From NCBI GenBank assembly GCA_949295125.1, contig CASFJV010000049.1, positions 1-58,745 of the forward strand: a DNA stretch of 58,745 bases, read 5' to 3'. Below, in pieces: positions 17,717 through 27,315 of this stretch. The stretch's first letter is position 1, and each line of letters starts with the position of its first letter. Both the position numbers and the translations under genes were made by a program. This stretch comes from an uncultured Spirochaetales bacterium. GTDB lineage: Bacteria; Spirochaetota; Spirochaetia; Sphaerochaetales; Sphaerochaetaceae. The notes under the pieces were generated by a model. That model was not told where the DNA came from and did no database searches. It worked only from the letters and a program-made list of their open reading frames with translations.

Positions 17717-18220
17717 ATGGATTATTATGAGTTTTTGCTGAAAAGAAGATCATGCAGGGCATATAAAGCAGAATCACCTGATGTGGAGACTGTGATGAAA
17801 GTGGTGGATGCCGGACGTATGGCACCATCTGGAATGAATACGCAGCTCTGGCATTTCACAGCTGTGATGAACAGGGAAAAAATCCGTGAGATCTCTGAAT
17901 ATGTACTCGGAAACGGTTCCTCCATCTGCTATGATGCACCAGTTTTCATCATGGTAAGCTATGATAGGACGAATTCTTTTGCAAAAGAGGACTGTGCATG
18001 TGCCCTTACGAACATGATGCAGGCAGCTTCTGCGCTTGGCCTTGGCTCTGTCTGGATCAATGCGGTCAACAAGAGGGAAGATAAAGCGGTGAGCATGCAG
18101 GCTTTCGGTGTTCCAGAAGGCTATCGGGTATATGGATGCCTTGCCCTTGGATACAGTGCAATGGAATATAAGGAAAGGGTGCTGAAAGAAAGAAGCGAGA
18201 CTGTTACCATCATCAGGTGA
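17717..18220 (+). CDS. Nitroreductase-family flavoprotein
   Basis: The short 167-residue member of the FMN-dependent nitroreductase superfamily has the N-terminal RRSCRAYKAESPD and GRMAPSGMNTQLWHF motifs that bind FMN, and GLGSVWINAV in the C-terminal half. Members reduce nitro compounds, quinones or flavins with NAD(P)H; the substrate cannot be told. AAGGAGAATTAGGAT gives a good ribosome site. It sits behind the YitT gene and 37 bases before the ABC exporter pair. Confidence 0.85.
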   Translation: MDYYEFLLKRRSCRAYKAESPDVETVMKVVDAGRMAPSGMNTQLWHFTAVMNREKIREISEYVLGNGSSICYDAPVFIMVSYDRTNSFAKEDCACALTNMMQAASALGLGSVWINAVNKREDKAVSMQAFGVPEGYRVYGCLALGYSAMEYKERVLKERSETVTIIR

Positions 18221-18257
18221 GCTTGCCGCACCCGGCTCTAATCAATAATATAATGCC

Positions 18258-19976
18258 ATGCAGAAAAGCTTACTAGGATTTATGAAGCCTTACAGGAAGG
18301 AGTGCGTGCTTGCACCCCTTTTCAAACTTTTTGAGGCTCTTTTGGAACTTGTTGTTCCTCTGGTTGTTGCATCAGTAATAGATATCGGGATTTCCAGTAA
18401 TGATATCCCGTACATAATGCGCATGTGCCTTCTTCTGGCTGGCATTGCGCTTCTGGGGCTGACTGTCTCTATTACGGCACAGTATTTCTCTGCAAAGGCT
18501 GCATCGCTTTACAGCAGGGATGTGAAAGCTGCGCTTTTCAGGAAGATAGAAAGCCTTAGCAGGAAGGATCTGGATGAAATAGGCGAGGCAACGCTCATTA
18601 CAAGGATGACCAGTGACATGAACCAGCTGCAGACTGGTGTGAACATGACGCTTCGTCTTGTGCTTAGAAGTCCGTTCGTTGTATTCGGTGCTGCTGTAAT
18701 GGCATTCACTGTAGATGTTAAGTCCGCCCTGATTTTCGCCATTTCCATTCCCCTCCTGGCTGCAGCCATAGTGGTTTTCATGAGCATTTCACTTCCACGT
18801 TTCAAGCAGTCACAGGCACTTCTTGATAGGGTAGTCTCCCGCACAAGGGAGAATCTTGCCGGAGTCAGGGTCCTTAGGGCATTTGCTCTGGAGGATGAGG
18901 AGGAAAAGGCGTTCAGAAAAGAGAATGAGGATCTATACCTCATGCAGCTTTCTGCATCTAAAATCTCAATTCTTACAAATCCTGTGACAAGTGCGGTAAT
19001 TAACCTTGCGATCATTGCCTTGCTTTATTTTGGTGCAATAAACGTCAATTCAGGATCCCTCAGCCAGGGGGAGCTTGTCGCGCTTGTAAACTACATGAAC
19101 CAGATACTTGTTGAGCTGATAAAGCTTGCAAACCTGATAATCACAATCACGAGAGCTTTGAACAGTGCAGGCAGGATCAGTACCATATTAAAGAAGGAGC
19201 CATCCATTTCGTATGGAGATGGCAAGGCCGGTTCATCCGATATTGCAATCGAATTCGATAACGTTACATTCAGCTATGGTGAGAATTCAAAGCCTGCCCT
19301 GAGCAATATAGGCTTCAGCTTGCGCGATGGAGAAACACTGGGGGTAATCGGTGGCACTGGAAGCGGGAAAAGCACGCTATGTGCACTCATCTCCAGGCTC
19401 TATGATGCGACATGCGGTTCCATCAGGCTCTATGGAAAGGATATACGGGAGTACTCTGAAGAGGCGCTCTATGATACTGTTTCCACAGTATTGCAGAAAG
19501 CACGGCTTTTCAAGGGTACGATAAGAAGCAACATGGAATTCGTAAAAAGCGGTGCAGGCGATGAAGAGATCAACAGTGCACTTGATATTGCAAGGGCAAA
19601 GGAATTTGTTGATGCAAAAGGGCTTGATGCAGAGGTTGCGGCACTCGGAAAGAACCTCTCAGGAGGGCAGAGGCAGAGGCTCTCCATTGCCCGCGCTATT
19701 CTCAGGAAAAGCCGCATAATAGTCTTTGATGACAGTTCATCAGCCCTGGACTACAAGACAGAGAGTGAGCTGAGGGCAAGGCTCGCAAAGCTTGACTCAA
19801 CTCTTGTGATAGTGTCCCAGAGGGCATCATCGCTATTGCATGCAGATAAGATCATTGTACTTGATGGAGGGAGGATTGCCGCATCTGGCACTCATGAGGA
19901 GCTGCTCAAAACCTCTCCTATCTACCGCGAGATATACTACACGCAGTTTGAGAAGAAGGAGGCTGGCAATGAATAA
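18258..19976 (+). CDS. ABC exporter half-transporter with degenerate Walker B
   Basis: This 572-residue protein fuses six membrane helices (about 1-300) to an ATPase domain. Walker A is GGTGSGKST and the signature is LSGGQRQRLSIARAIL. Walker B reads IIVFDDSSSALD, with Asp in place of the catalytic Glu. This is known from heterodimeric exporters such as TM287/288, where one ATP site hydrolyses poorly. The next gene encodes a partner with intact DE, and its ATG overlaps the last eight bases here, so the two surely form a heterodimer. The start ATG lacks a good Shine-Dalgarno. Substrate unknown; drugs or lipids are usual. Confidence 0.92.
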   Translation: MQKSLLGFMKPYRKECVLAPLFKLFEALLELVVPLVVASVIDIGISSNDIPYIMRMCLLLAGIALLGLTVSITAQYFSAKAASLYSRDVKAALFRKIESLSRKDLDEIGEATLITRMTSDMNQLQTGVNMTLRLVLRSPFVVFGAAVMAFTVDVKSALIFAISIPLLAAAIVVFMSISLPRFKQSQALLDRVVSRTRENLAGVRVLRAFALEDEEEKAFRKENEDLYLMQLSASKISILTNPVTSAVINLAIIALLYFGAINVNSGSLSQGELVALVNYMNQILVELIKLANLIITITRALNSAGRISTILKKEPSISYGDGKAGSSDIAIEFDNVTFSYGENSKPALSNIGFSLRDGETLGVIGGTGSGKSTLCALISRLYDATCGSIRLYGKDIREYSEEALYDTVSTVLQKARLFKGTIRSNMEFVKSGAGDEEINSALDIARAKEFVDAKGLDAEVAALGKNLSGGQRQRLSIARAILRKSRIIVFDDSSSALDYKTESELRARLAKLDSTLVIVSQRASSLLHADKIIVLDGGRIAASGTHEELLKTSPIYREIYYTQFEKKEAGNE

Positions 19977-21690
19977 GGGTACGCTCAAAAGAATAGCAGG
20001 CCTCGTCCTTGATTTCAGGTTCTCTTTTGCCCTGAGCCTGATATGTGCATTCATCTATACTCTCTCAAGCCTCATAATTCCATATTTTACAGGACGGGCA
20101 ATAGATGCTGTCATAGGGAAAGGGCGTGTTGATTTCCACTCCCTTTTCACTATGATAGCCTTCATCCTCCTTTTTGCATTGCTTACGTTCATTTCCTCAT
20201 ATCTCATGGCCAGGCTTAACAACAGGATCAGCTACGGGGTAAGCAGAAAACTCCGCGACCAGGCATTCTCAAAGATCTCAAGGCTTCCGCTCTCTTACCT
20301 GGACAGCCATCAGAGCGGCGATACTCTTGCCAGGATAATCAGCGATATAGACAATCTTTCAGACGGGCTTATCCTTGGATTTTCACAGCTTTTCACGGGA
20401 ATAATGACGATACTGGGAACGCTGATGCTGCTTTTCAGCCTGAATTACATTCTGGCCTTAGTTGTTCTCCTTGTCACGCCATTAAGTTTCTTTGTCGCAT
20501 CATTCATATCATCACGCACAAAGAGGATGTACCGTGTAATGGCTGAGGACAGGGCACGGCAGACAGAGTGCATAGATGAGATGGTAAGGATGGATGATGA
20601 GGTAAGGATTTACCATGCAAGGGACAATGCTGAGGCTGTCTTTGACAGGATAAATGAGGCTTATGCATCTTCATCATTCAAAGCTACATTCTTTTCTTCC
20701 ATCACAAATCCTGCAACGAGGTTCGTCAATTCAATTGTCTATGCTCTTGTAACATTGACTGGAGCGCTTCTTGCATGCTCAGGCCGTATTACTGTAGGAC
20801 TTATGAGCAGTGCCCTGAGCTATGCAAACCAGTATACAAAGCCATTCAATGAGATAACCGGAGTCATTGCGGAATTCCAGAATGCCATTGTATCTGCATC
20901 CCGTGTCTTTGCCCTGATAGATGAAAAAGAGGAAGATAAGGAAAATGAGTCTGAATTGCTGGAAGCTGAAGGGAATGTCGAGTTCAAGGATGTCTCCTTC
21001 TCCTACAATAAGGAACAGAAGCTTATTGAGCATTTCAATTTTAAGGCCAGAAAAGGCGAGCATGTGGCAATCGTCGGGCCGACAGGGGCGGGAAAGACCA
21101 CATTAATTAACCTCCTCATGCGCTTCTATGATGCAGATAGTGGAATGCTTACACTCGATGGCAGGGACATGAAGAGCATAGAAAGAAGAAGCGTGAGAAA
21201 GCATTTTGGAATGGTGCTTCAGGATACGTACATACGCAATGCAAGCGTGAGGGACAATATCCTGATGGGAAGGAAGTTTCCTGATGAGGCTGTCAGGAGG
21301 GCGGCAGAACTCTCCCATGCTGATGGCTTCATAGAGCGTCTTGAGCAGGGCTATGATACAATCCTTTCGGATGAATCCTCATCTTTAAGCCAGGGGGAAA
21401 GGCAGCTTCTCTCCATAGCAAGGATCATGCTGGACCTTCCTCCTATGCTTATCCTTGATGAGGCGACAAGCAGTATAGATACAAGAACGGAAATACTCAT
21501 ACAGCAGTCTTTCTCCTCCCTGATGGAAGGGCGTACCACGTTCTCTGTTGCCCACAGGCTTTCTACGGTTGAGAATGCAGATACCATAATAGTCCTGAAA
21601 GATGGGCATGTGATAGAAATGGGAAACCATAAGGAGCTACTGGCGGAAAAAGGGTTTTACTATGAGCTCTATCAGAGCCAGTTTGCCTGA
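19969..21690 (+). CDS. ABC exporter half-transporter, catalytic partner
   Basis: This is a 573-residue membrane-ATPase fusion. Walker A is GPTGAGKTT, the signature LSQGERQLLSIARI, and Walker B LILDEATSSID with the catalytic Glu intact. The true start is ATG 19969, after AGAAGGAGG and overlapping the upstream stop, which gives the normal exporter N-terminus; the frame is open further upstream only by chance. With the previous gene it forms a heterodimeric efflux pump. No regulator gene lies beside the pair. Confidence 0.93.
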   Translation: MNKGTLKRIAGLVLDFRFSFALSLICAFIYTLSSLIIPYFTGRAIDAVIGKGRVDFHSLFTMIAFILLFALLTFISSYLMARLNNRISYGVSRKLRDQAFSKISRLPLSYLDSHQSGDTLARIISDIDNLSDGLILGFSQLFTGIMTILGTLMLLFSLNYILALVVLLVTPLSFFVASFISSRTKRMYRVMAEDRARQTECIDEMVRMDDEVRIYHARDNAEAVFDRINEAYASSSFKATFFSSITNPATRFVNSIVYALVTLTGALLACSGRITVGLMSSALSYANQYTKPFNEITGVIAEFQNAIVSASRVFALIDEKEEDKENESELLEAEGNVEFKDVSFSYNKEQKLIEHFNFKARKGEHVAIVGPTGAGKTTLINLLMRFYDADSGMLTLDGRDMKSIERRSVRKHFGMVLQDTYIRNASVRDNILMGRKFPDEAVRRAAELSHADGFIERLEQGYDTILSDESSSLSQGERQLLSIARIMLDLPPMLILDEATSSIDTRTEILIQQSFSSLMEGRTTFSVAHRLSTVENADTIIVLKDGHVIEMGNHKELLAEKGFYYELYQSQFA

Positions 21691-21787
21691 TAGGGCCAGA
21701 GGCACCTGAAAAAAACCATTTGATGCAATCAGGAGGAAAAGCGGTTCCACTCAGGAAAGGCCTGATGGAATCTAGATAGGAGATAAT

Positions 21788-22705
21788 ATGAGGTTATACA
21801 TATCGCGATCCATTGAAGAGAAGGCGGGAATAAAGGCTTTAAAGACTTCAAGGGAGAAAAAGATTGATGAGTGGATAGCTGATGTTATCAGCTTGAACAG
21901 GCGTAAGGTCTTAGTGTTCCTGAATGAATTATCCGGCATGGCCTTTTTCTATTTCCGCCCAGAGAAGAATGACTACCTGACTCTTTCTGATCTTTTCAGG
22001 AAAGTCCTTGAGAAGAATTTCAGGGCAATGGATATTGAATATATTCCAGAAGGCCCAGTCGAGATACTGAAAAGTGAAGCAAGGACAGAGATGGAAAAGA
22101 TAAGGGAAAAGCTCCTGAGCCTTGAAAGCTATATCCCTGATGATGGGAAATACCTTATTTATGCTGGCTATGTCATCAACAGGGGAAGAAGGGGAGTGAG
22201 CGCAGTGACAAAGTTCCTTGAGCTGACGCATTCTGTGCATAAAGACATATCAAAGCTTCTGAACATACGGGAAATGAGCGGTGAAAAGAGGAGCGTAAGC
22301 ATACTTTTTCCGTCCTGTTTCACTCTCTTTAGCGTCAAGCAGGCAATAGATGCCATCTTCGGCCTCAATCCTGATGTGCGCTATGATTTCATATCCTACA
22401 GTACTGATGAGCACTATAAGTCTCTTGATATGATATACCGTCCGGAAGTTTTCAGGGCCCTTGATGAGGAGCTTGATGAGCGCTTTAAGAGAAAAGGATG
22501 CGAATATACGCTTGCCAAATCAATGATGCTTTCAATGATGCCTGGAAAACTGGTATACCGCTTTGATCTTGGCTCCCCTGAGTATTATGAAGTTGACCTG
22601 GATTCAGAGATGGAGAATTTCAACTTAAGCTCTCCACTCATACTGTCCCTGAGATGGGTAGATATTGACAGCTTCACACTCAAGCTCAGGGAGATCAGGA
22701 ATTAA
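21788..22705 (+). CDS. Hypothetical protein, DUF6933-like N-terminus
   Basis: The 305-residue soluble protein has no known catalytic motif that I can see. The N-terminal third (DEWIADVISLNRRKVLVFLN) resembles DUF6933 proteins, which carry a similar segment ending in NRRK and a short beta strand. The C-terminal half (from about 160) is unrecognised and ends WVDIDSFTLKLREIRN. TAGGAGATAAT provides the ribosome site. The gene has no operon partner on its strand and its stop overlaps that of the convergent NYN gene in TTAA. Function unknown. Confidence 0.7.
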   Translation: MRLYISRSIEEKAGIKALKTSREKKIDEWIADVISLNRRKVLVFLNELSGMAFFYFRPEKNDYLTLSDLFRKVLEKNFRAMDIEYIPEGPVEILKSEARTEMEKIREKLLSLESYIPDDGKYLIYAGYVINRGRRGVSAVTKFLELTHSVHKDISKLLNIREMSGEKRSVSILFPSCFTLFSVKQAIDAIFGLNPDVRYDFISYSTDEHYKSLDMIYRPEVFRALDEELDERFKRKGCEYTLAKSMMLSMMPGKLVYRFDLGSPEYYEVDLDSEMENFNLSSPLILSLRWVDIDSFTLKLREIRN

Positions 22706-23451
22706 GCGCGGTCCAGGCATTTATAAAGGAGAACGCCTTTGCCTTCCTTCTTCACTTCATAGCGTTCTGGATAGTCCTTGAGGAAGTCAGAAAGCTTTGA
22801 GTATCCGTACTGGTATGGATTGAACTCAGGACGTACCCTTTTTATGTAGTTTCCAGCACTCGACACATTTACGAAATCATCATCGTCCTGGTATTTCTCA
22901 TATGCAATATGAAGGAGGCTGTGAAGTTCCTCGATCATCAGATCCTCTTCACTCCTCACTTCCTTTTCCTCTTTCCTTACAGGTTTCTTGGCTTTCTTCT
23001 TTTCAGCTTTAGCGTCCTCTCCGATGTATTCAAGGTAGATGAACGTGTCGCAGGCTGAGCAGAATGCTGCCGGTGTCTTCTGGTTCCCAACGCCGAAGAC
23101 AAATACCCCTGATTCTTTCAGCCTGAGGGCGAGGGGAGTGAAGTCGCTGTCTGAAGAGACAAGCACGAATGCATCATATAGTTCCTTATGGAGCATATCC
23201 ATTGCATCGATCACCATTCTTATATCGCTGGTGTTCTTTCCAGATACATAGTCAAACTGCTGTTCAGCCTTGATTGCGAGATCCTTTATTGAGTTTTCCC
23301 ATTTTGAAAGTGCCGGCTTCTTGAAATTGCCATATGCCTTCTTTACTACGATACGTCCGTATGCAGATACCTCTGTAAAGACATCTGCCATCTTGTTCAG
23401 CTGTGTGTTGTCTGCATCAATTAAGACTGCTATTTTCTCAAATTCGTTCAT
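22702..23451 (-). CDS. NYN-domain (DUF88/LabA-like) protein with C-terminal LOTUS domain
   Basis: The protein has 249 residues. Residues 1-145 form a PIN-like NYN nuclease fold: AVLIDADN with acidic residues, NTSDIRMVIDAMDML, and FVLVSSDSDFTPLALRLKES. A charged Lys/Glu linker (about 148-170) leads to an OST-HTH/LOTUS domain (about 172-245: YGYSKLSDFLKDYPERYEV), which binds RNA. The family is thought to act on RNA. The start has AGGAGA and lies seven bases after feoB on the same strand, so it is probably co-transcribed with the iron transporter. That pairing is odd and unexplained. Confidence 0.85.
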   Translation of the reverse strand: MNEFEKIAVLIDADNTQLNKMADVFTEVSAYGRIVVKKAYGNFKKPALSKWENSIKDLAIKAEQQFDYVSGKNTSDIRMVIDAMDMLHKELYDAFVLVSSDSDFTPLALRLKESGVFVFGVGNQKTPAAFCSACDTFIYLEYIGEDAKAEKKKAKKPVRKEEKEVRSEEDLMIEELHSLLHIAYEKYQDDDDFVNVSSAGNYIKRVRPEFNPYQYGYSKLSDFLKDYPERYEVKKEGKGVLLYKCLDRA

Positions 23452-23458
23452 TTTTCTC

Positions 23459-25798
23459 CTAAATTAATATTCCTATTGTGTGTACAAGAAGTGCGACAAT
23501 GTATGCTATTGCGCACTGAAGGGCAACCACTCCAAGAGCCCATCTCCTGCCAAGTTCTTTCTTCACTGTTGCTATTGCTGCGACACATGGGGTGTAAAGC
23601 AGTGTGAATATGAGGAATGTGAATGCGCTCAGGGGAGTAAGCAGGGCCGTAATTGCCTCGCTGGATCCTAAAAGCACAAGAAGGGTGCTTACAACGTTCT
23701 CTTTTGCCGTAAATCCTGTTACAAGGGCAGTTGATATCCTCCAGTCATTCAGGCCAAGAGGAGCAAAGACTGGGCTGATGACCGACCCAAGAAGGGCAAG
23801 TATGCTGTCCTGGCTGTTTTCCACTATGTTAAGCCTTAAGTCAAAGCTCTGGAGGAACCAGATGATGATCGAGGCTACGAAAATGATTGTGAATGCCTTT
23901 GTAATGAAGTCCTTCGTCTTCTGCCAGATGAGTAGAAGCACATTCTTTGCTGTCGGGAACCTGTAATTGGGGAGCTCAAGCACGAATGGAACCGGGCTTC
24001 CCTTGAATCCGGTCTTGTTCAGTATCAGGGCAAATATGATTCCTACAGCTATTCCTACAGCATATAGCCCGATCATTACCAGTGTCCTGTATCTTGCAAA
24101 GAAAGCGGCAGTTAAGAGCGTATAGATAGGAAGCTTTGCTGAGCAGGATGCAAAAGGAGTCAGCAGTATCGTCATCTTCCTGTCCCTTTCACTGGAGAGT
24201 GTCCGCGTTGCCATAATTGCCGGAACAGAGCAGCCAAAGCCGATCAGCATCGGTACAAAGCTCCTTCCAGAGAGTCCGATCTTCCTCAGGATCTTATCCA
24301 TCACGAATGAAATTCGCGCCATGTAGCCGGTATCTTCCAGGATGGAGAGGAAGAAGAAGAGTACTACGATTATAGGCAGGAATGAGAGAACTGTTCCGAC
24401 TCCTACGAATATTCCGTCTATTATCAGGCTGTGGACTACCGGATTAAGGCCATAGGAAGTAAGTGCGTTGTCCACAATAACGGTAATCCTGTCTATTGCA
24501 AGTGACAGCAGGTCTGAAAGGGTTGTTCCAACAGGACCGAATGTCAGGTAGAAAATGAGGGCCATAATCAGGATGAAGGCAGGAATGGCCGTATACTTTC
24601 CCGTAAGTATCCTGTCTGCCTTTATCGATCTTTCCCTTGCCTTGCTTTTCCCGCTTTTTATCACAACTGAGGAGCATACTTCCTCGATGAAGGAGAAACG
24701 GGAATCTGCCAGTGCTGCTTCCCTGTCCTCTCCTCCTTCACTCTCAAGCTGCTTGAGTATGTGTTCAAGAAGCTCCCTTTCGTTTTCCTCAAGATTGAGC
24801 TGGCTCAGGATCAGATCGTCATCTTCAACGAGTTTTGCCGCTGCAAACCTCAGAGGAATATGGGCATTCTTTGCATGGTCTTCTATAAGGTGCATGATTG
24901 CGTGGATCGTGCGGTGCATTGCAGTTTCCTGGATTGAGCCGGAGCTCTTGCAGAAATCTATGTGCACCGGCCCTTCCTTGAACCTGGCAACGTGGACTGC
25001 ATGGCTTACAAGCTCATCAAGTCCTTCCCCTTTAGATGCAGAAATCGGTACTACAGGAACGCCAAGTGCCTCTTCAAGGCGGTTGATATCAATAGATCCG
25101 CCATTTTCCCTCACTTCATCCATCATGTTCAGGGCCACCACCATAGGCATATCAAGCTCAAGCAGCTGCATTGTCAGGTAAAGGTTCCTTTCAATGTTTG
25201 TCGCATCTATGATGTTGATGATTCCATCCGGCCTCTCTTTAAGGAGGAAGTCACGGGTGACTATCTCTTCAGATGAGAAAGGGGAGAGTGAGTAGATTCC
25301 CGGCAGGTCCACTACGCTCGCATTCTGCCCCTTGATCTCTCCTTCCTTCTTGTCTACGGTAACGCCAGGAAAGTTGCCGACATGCTGGTTTGAGCCTGTC
25401 AGCTTGTTGAATAACGTGGTCTTCCCGCAGTTCTGGTTTCCTGCAAGGGCGAATGTGATAGGTATGCTATCAGCGATCAGAGGCTTGTCGCTTGGCTTAT
25501 GATCGCCTCTTTCTCCAAGATGAGGATGGTCTATTTCGCTTTTTTCTCCGCTCCTCTTCCTTTTTGCATCTGCATCCGACGGCTCAACTGTGATAAGCTC
25601 TGCATCTTCTTTCCTGAGCGTCAGCTCATAACCTCTGATGTAGAATTCAAGAGGATCACCAAGAGGTGCCATCTTTATCAGTGTCAACACTGTGTTCGGG
25701 GTAAGTCCCATATCAAGGAAGTGCCTCCTGAGCTCCCTCTTTGCTCCGATTTCAATTATCCTGGCACTTTCGCCAACTTTCAAATCACTTAATCTCAT
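23459..25798 (-). CDS. feoB: FeoA-FeoB fusion, ferrous iron transporter
   Basis: The 779-residue protein has a FeoA-like SH3 domain at 1-75 (LKVGESARIIEIGAKRELRR, LDMGLTPNTVLTLIK) and a charged linker to about 110. The FeoB G domain follows (GNQNCGKTTLFNKLTG with G1 at 120-127, VDLPGIYSLSP, NMMD), then a helical spacer and the membrane core from about 420 with two Gate regions (FVPMLIGFGCSVPAIMATRT, then SSERDRK). It imports Fe2+ across the inner membrane. FeoA and FeoB are usually separate proteins; fusions are known. It has its own divergent promoter. No Fur- or DtxR-like box was recognised. Confidence 0.95.
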   Translation of the reverse strand: MRLSDLKVGESARIIEIGAKRELRRHFLDMGLTPNTVLTLIKMAPLGDPLEFYIRGYELTLRKEDAELITVEPSDADAKRKRSGEKSEIDHPHLGERGDHKPSDKPLIADSIPITFALAGNQNCGKTTLFNKLTGSNQHVGNFPGVTVDKKEGEIKGQNASVVDLPGIYSLSPFSSEEIVTRDFLLKERPDGIINIIDATNIERNLYLTMQLLELDMPMVVALNMMDEVRENGGSIDINRLEEALGVPVVPISASKGEGLDELVSHAVHVARFKEGPVHIDFCKSSGSIQETAMHRTIHAIMHLIEDHAKNAHIPLRFAAAKLVEDDDLILSQLNLEENERELLEHILKQLESEGGEDREAALADSRFSFIEEVCSSVVIKSGKSKARERSIKADRILTGKYTAIPAFILIMALIFYLTFGPVGTTLSDLLSLAIDRITVIVDNALTSYGLNPVVHSLIIDGIFVGVGTVLSFLPIIVVLFFFLSILEDTGYMARISFVMDKILRKIGLSGRSFVPMLIGFGCSVPAIMATRTLSSERDRKMTILLTPFASCSAKLPIYTLLTAAFFARYRTLVMIGLYAVGIAVGIIFALILNKTGFKGSPVPFVLELPNYRFPTAKNVLLLIWQKTKDFITKAFTIIFVASIIIWFLQSFDLRLNIVENSQDSILALLGSVISPVFAPLGLNDWRISTALVTGFTAKENVVSTLLVLLGSSEAITALLTPLSAFTFLIFTLLYTPCVAAIATVKKELGRRWALGVVALQCAIAYIVALLVHTIGILI

Positions 25799-25818
25799 AG
25801 TTCTGGATCCCGCTATAA

Positions 25819-25847
25819 ATATAAAACAAAGATGGCTCTGTTGTTAA
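25819..25847 (-). promoter_or_regulatory. Promoter of feoAB
   Basis: On the minus strand TTAACA (25842-25847) and TTATAT (25819-25824) are 17 bases apart, 20 bases before the feoAB start. Its -35 box overlaps the -35 box of the divergent promoter. Confidence 0.6.
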
Positions 25848-25873
25848 CTCTCTTTCTGTTTTTCTGCTATACT
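25844..25873 (+). promoter_or_regulatory. Divergent promoter of the CyuA-like operon
   Basis: TTAACT (25844-25849) and TATACT (25868-25873) are 18 bases apart. The -35 overlaps that of the feoAB promoter. A leader of about 160 bases follows before the start at 26038, with no riboswitch that I recognise. Confidence 0.55.
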
Positions 25874-26037
25874 CAGTTCTTGAAGAATTAAATTTGGAAA
25901 AGGCTGTGGCAAACATCATATTCCCCATGGCACTCTTACACGGGATGAGGTGTGCTGCACTTGCAAACCATTCTTCAGTGATTCATGCAATTAAAGGACA
26001 AGGTCCATGCAATGGATCTTTTAAACAGGGACTGATT

Positions 26038-27315
26038 ATGGAAAAGAACAGGGAAATAGATGCACTTTTGAAGAATGAGCTTACACTCGCGCTTGGCTGT
26101 ACAGAACCAGCATGTGCAGCCCTTTCCGGGGCAAGGCTTTCTGATGAGCTTGGATGCATTCCAGAAAAAGTGAAGGTCTCAGTCTCCAGGGATATGATGA
26201 AGAATGCCATGGGAGTTTCCATTCCTAATAGCAATCTTTCCGGTATCGCAGCTGCCGTAGCACTTGGCTGTGCCGCAGGAGAGAGCAGGAGAGGGTTGAG
26301 CGTTCTAGCATCGCTGGATGATGGGAAAAGGGAGAAGGCCTCTGGAATCTCTGTCGATCTTGATATCGCAGAGCATGTTCCATCTCTTTTTATAGAAGTC
26401 AGTGCAGAGGCAGAAGGGCATTCTGTAACAGTAGCAATTGAAGATGAGCATGACAGGTTTTCACGGATCATAAAAGATGGGCAGGAGGTCATTGGGAATG
26501 AGTCTTTCTTTTCTGAGTGTGAGAGCAGTATAGAAAGCGAGCTCCTGGATAGCCTTACACTGACTGATGTGGTTGAGTATGCAGAAAACCTTTCTGAAGA
26601 AACTAAGGAGCTGCTGGCAGCAGCATATAGGACCAATCTCGAAATAAGCTATGCCGGACTGGAGGAGGACTGGGGACTCTCCGTTGGAAAAACCATGTTT
26701 TCCCTTGTCGGGAAAATAGAGAGCGTTGATGATGCAATGAGAAAGGGTGCTGCACTTGCCGCATCCGGTTCGGATGCAAGAATGTCTGGTTCCTGCCGTC
26801 CTGTAATGATCAACTCAGGATCTGGAAATCAGGGCATAACTGTTACTGTTCCTGTTGCCCTTCTGGCAGAATACCTGAAGGCTGGAGAGCCAAGGCTTCT
26901 TTCTGCCCTTGCAATAAGCGAGCTTGTCGGGCTTATCCTGACAAATAAGAAAGCACGCCTCAGCGCTCTATGCGGTGCATTCACAGCTTCCATTGGAACT
27001 GCAGTGAGCTGGACATACCTTCTAGGCGGAAGCATTGAGGAAATGGATGCCGCCATAAATAACATGATAGCAAACCTTACTGGAATAATCTGCGATGGCG
27101 CAAAGAAGACCTGTGCCCTTAAGATCTATTCTTCGCTTATTGCTGCGTCTCTTGCCGTGCATCTGGCCTTGAAGGGGAAGAGCGCTTCAAGGGAATCTGG
27201 AATTGTCGGAAGCAACAGCTTTGAGTCAATCAGGAATCTTTCCACACTGAGCCATGAAGGAATGGAAGAGACGGATAAGACGATTCTCAGGATCATGATA
27301 GAGAAGACAAAATGA
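26038..27315 (+). CDS. UPF0597/YhaM family, L-cysteine desulfidase-like (CyuA)
   Basis: The 425-residue cytoplasmic protein has the family N-terminal motif LTLALGCTEPACAALSGA and central SGSDARMSGSCRPVMINSGS followed by GNQGITVTVP. E. coli CyuA (YhaM) is a 4Fe-4S enzyme that splits cysteine to pyruvate, ammonia and sulfide, and it is related to serine dehydratases. The ATG at 26038, after AACAGGG, is chosen because the 48 extra codons of the longer frame do not look like the family. The stop overlaps the exonuclease start (ATGA). Proximity to the iron transporter fits an iron-sulfur enzyme, but that link is an inference. Confidence 0.85.
   Translation: MEKNREIDALLKNELTLALGCTEPACAALSGARLSDELGCIPEKVKVSVSRDMMKNAMGVSIPNSNLSGIAAAVALGCAAGESRRGLSVLASLDDGKREKASGISVDLDIAEHVPSLFIEVSAEAEGHSVTVAIEDEHDRFSRIIKDGQEVIGNESFFSECESSIESELLDSLTLTDVVEYAENLSEETKELLAAAYRTNLEISYAGLEEDWGLSVGKTMFSLVGKIESVDDAMRKGAALAASGSDARMSGSCRPVMINSGSGNQGITVTVPVALLAEYLKAGEPRLLSALAISELVGLILTNKKARLSALCGAFTASIGTAVSWTYLLGGSIEEMDAAINNMIANLTGIICDGAKKTCALKIYSSLIAASLAVHLALKGKSASRESGIVGSNSFESIRNLSTLSHEGMEETDKTILRIMIEKTK

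Noticed and set aside
24555..25181. 208-residue open frame antisense to feoB
   Set aside because: Shadow of a well-supported gene with Ser-rich composition.
25894..26037. 48-codon N-terminal extension of the CyuA-like protein
   Set aside because: TTG start, not like the family, and ATG 26038 has a ribosome site.
25874..26037. Riboswitch or T-box in the CyuA leader
   Set aside because: No conserved T-box sequence or recognised aptamer core could be found by eye.
25983..26636. 217-residue open frame antisense to the CyuA-like gene
   Set aside because: Ser-rich shadow frame; the plus-strand gene has clear family motifs.
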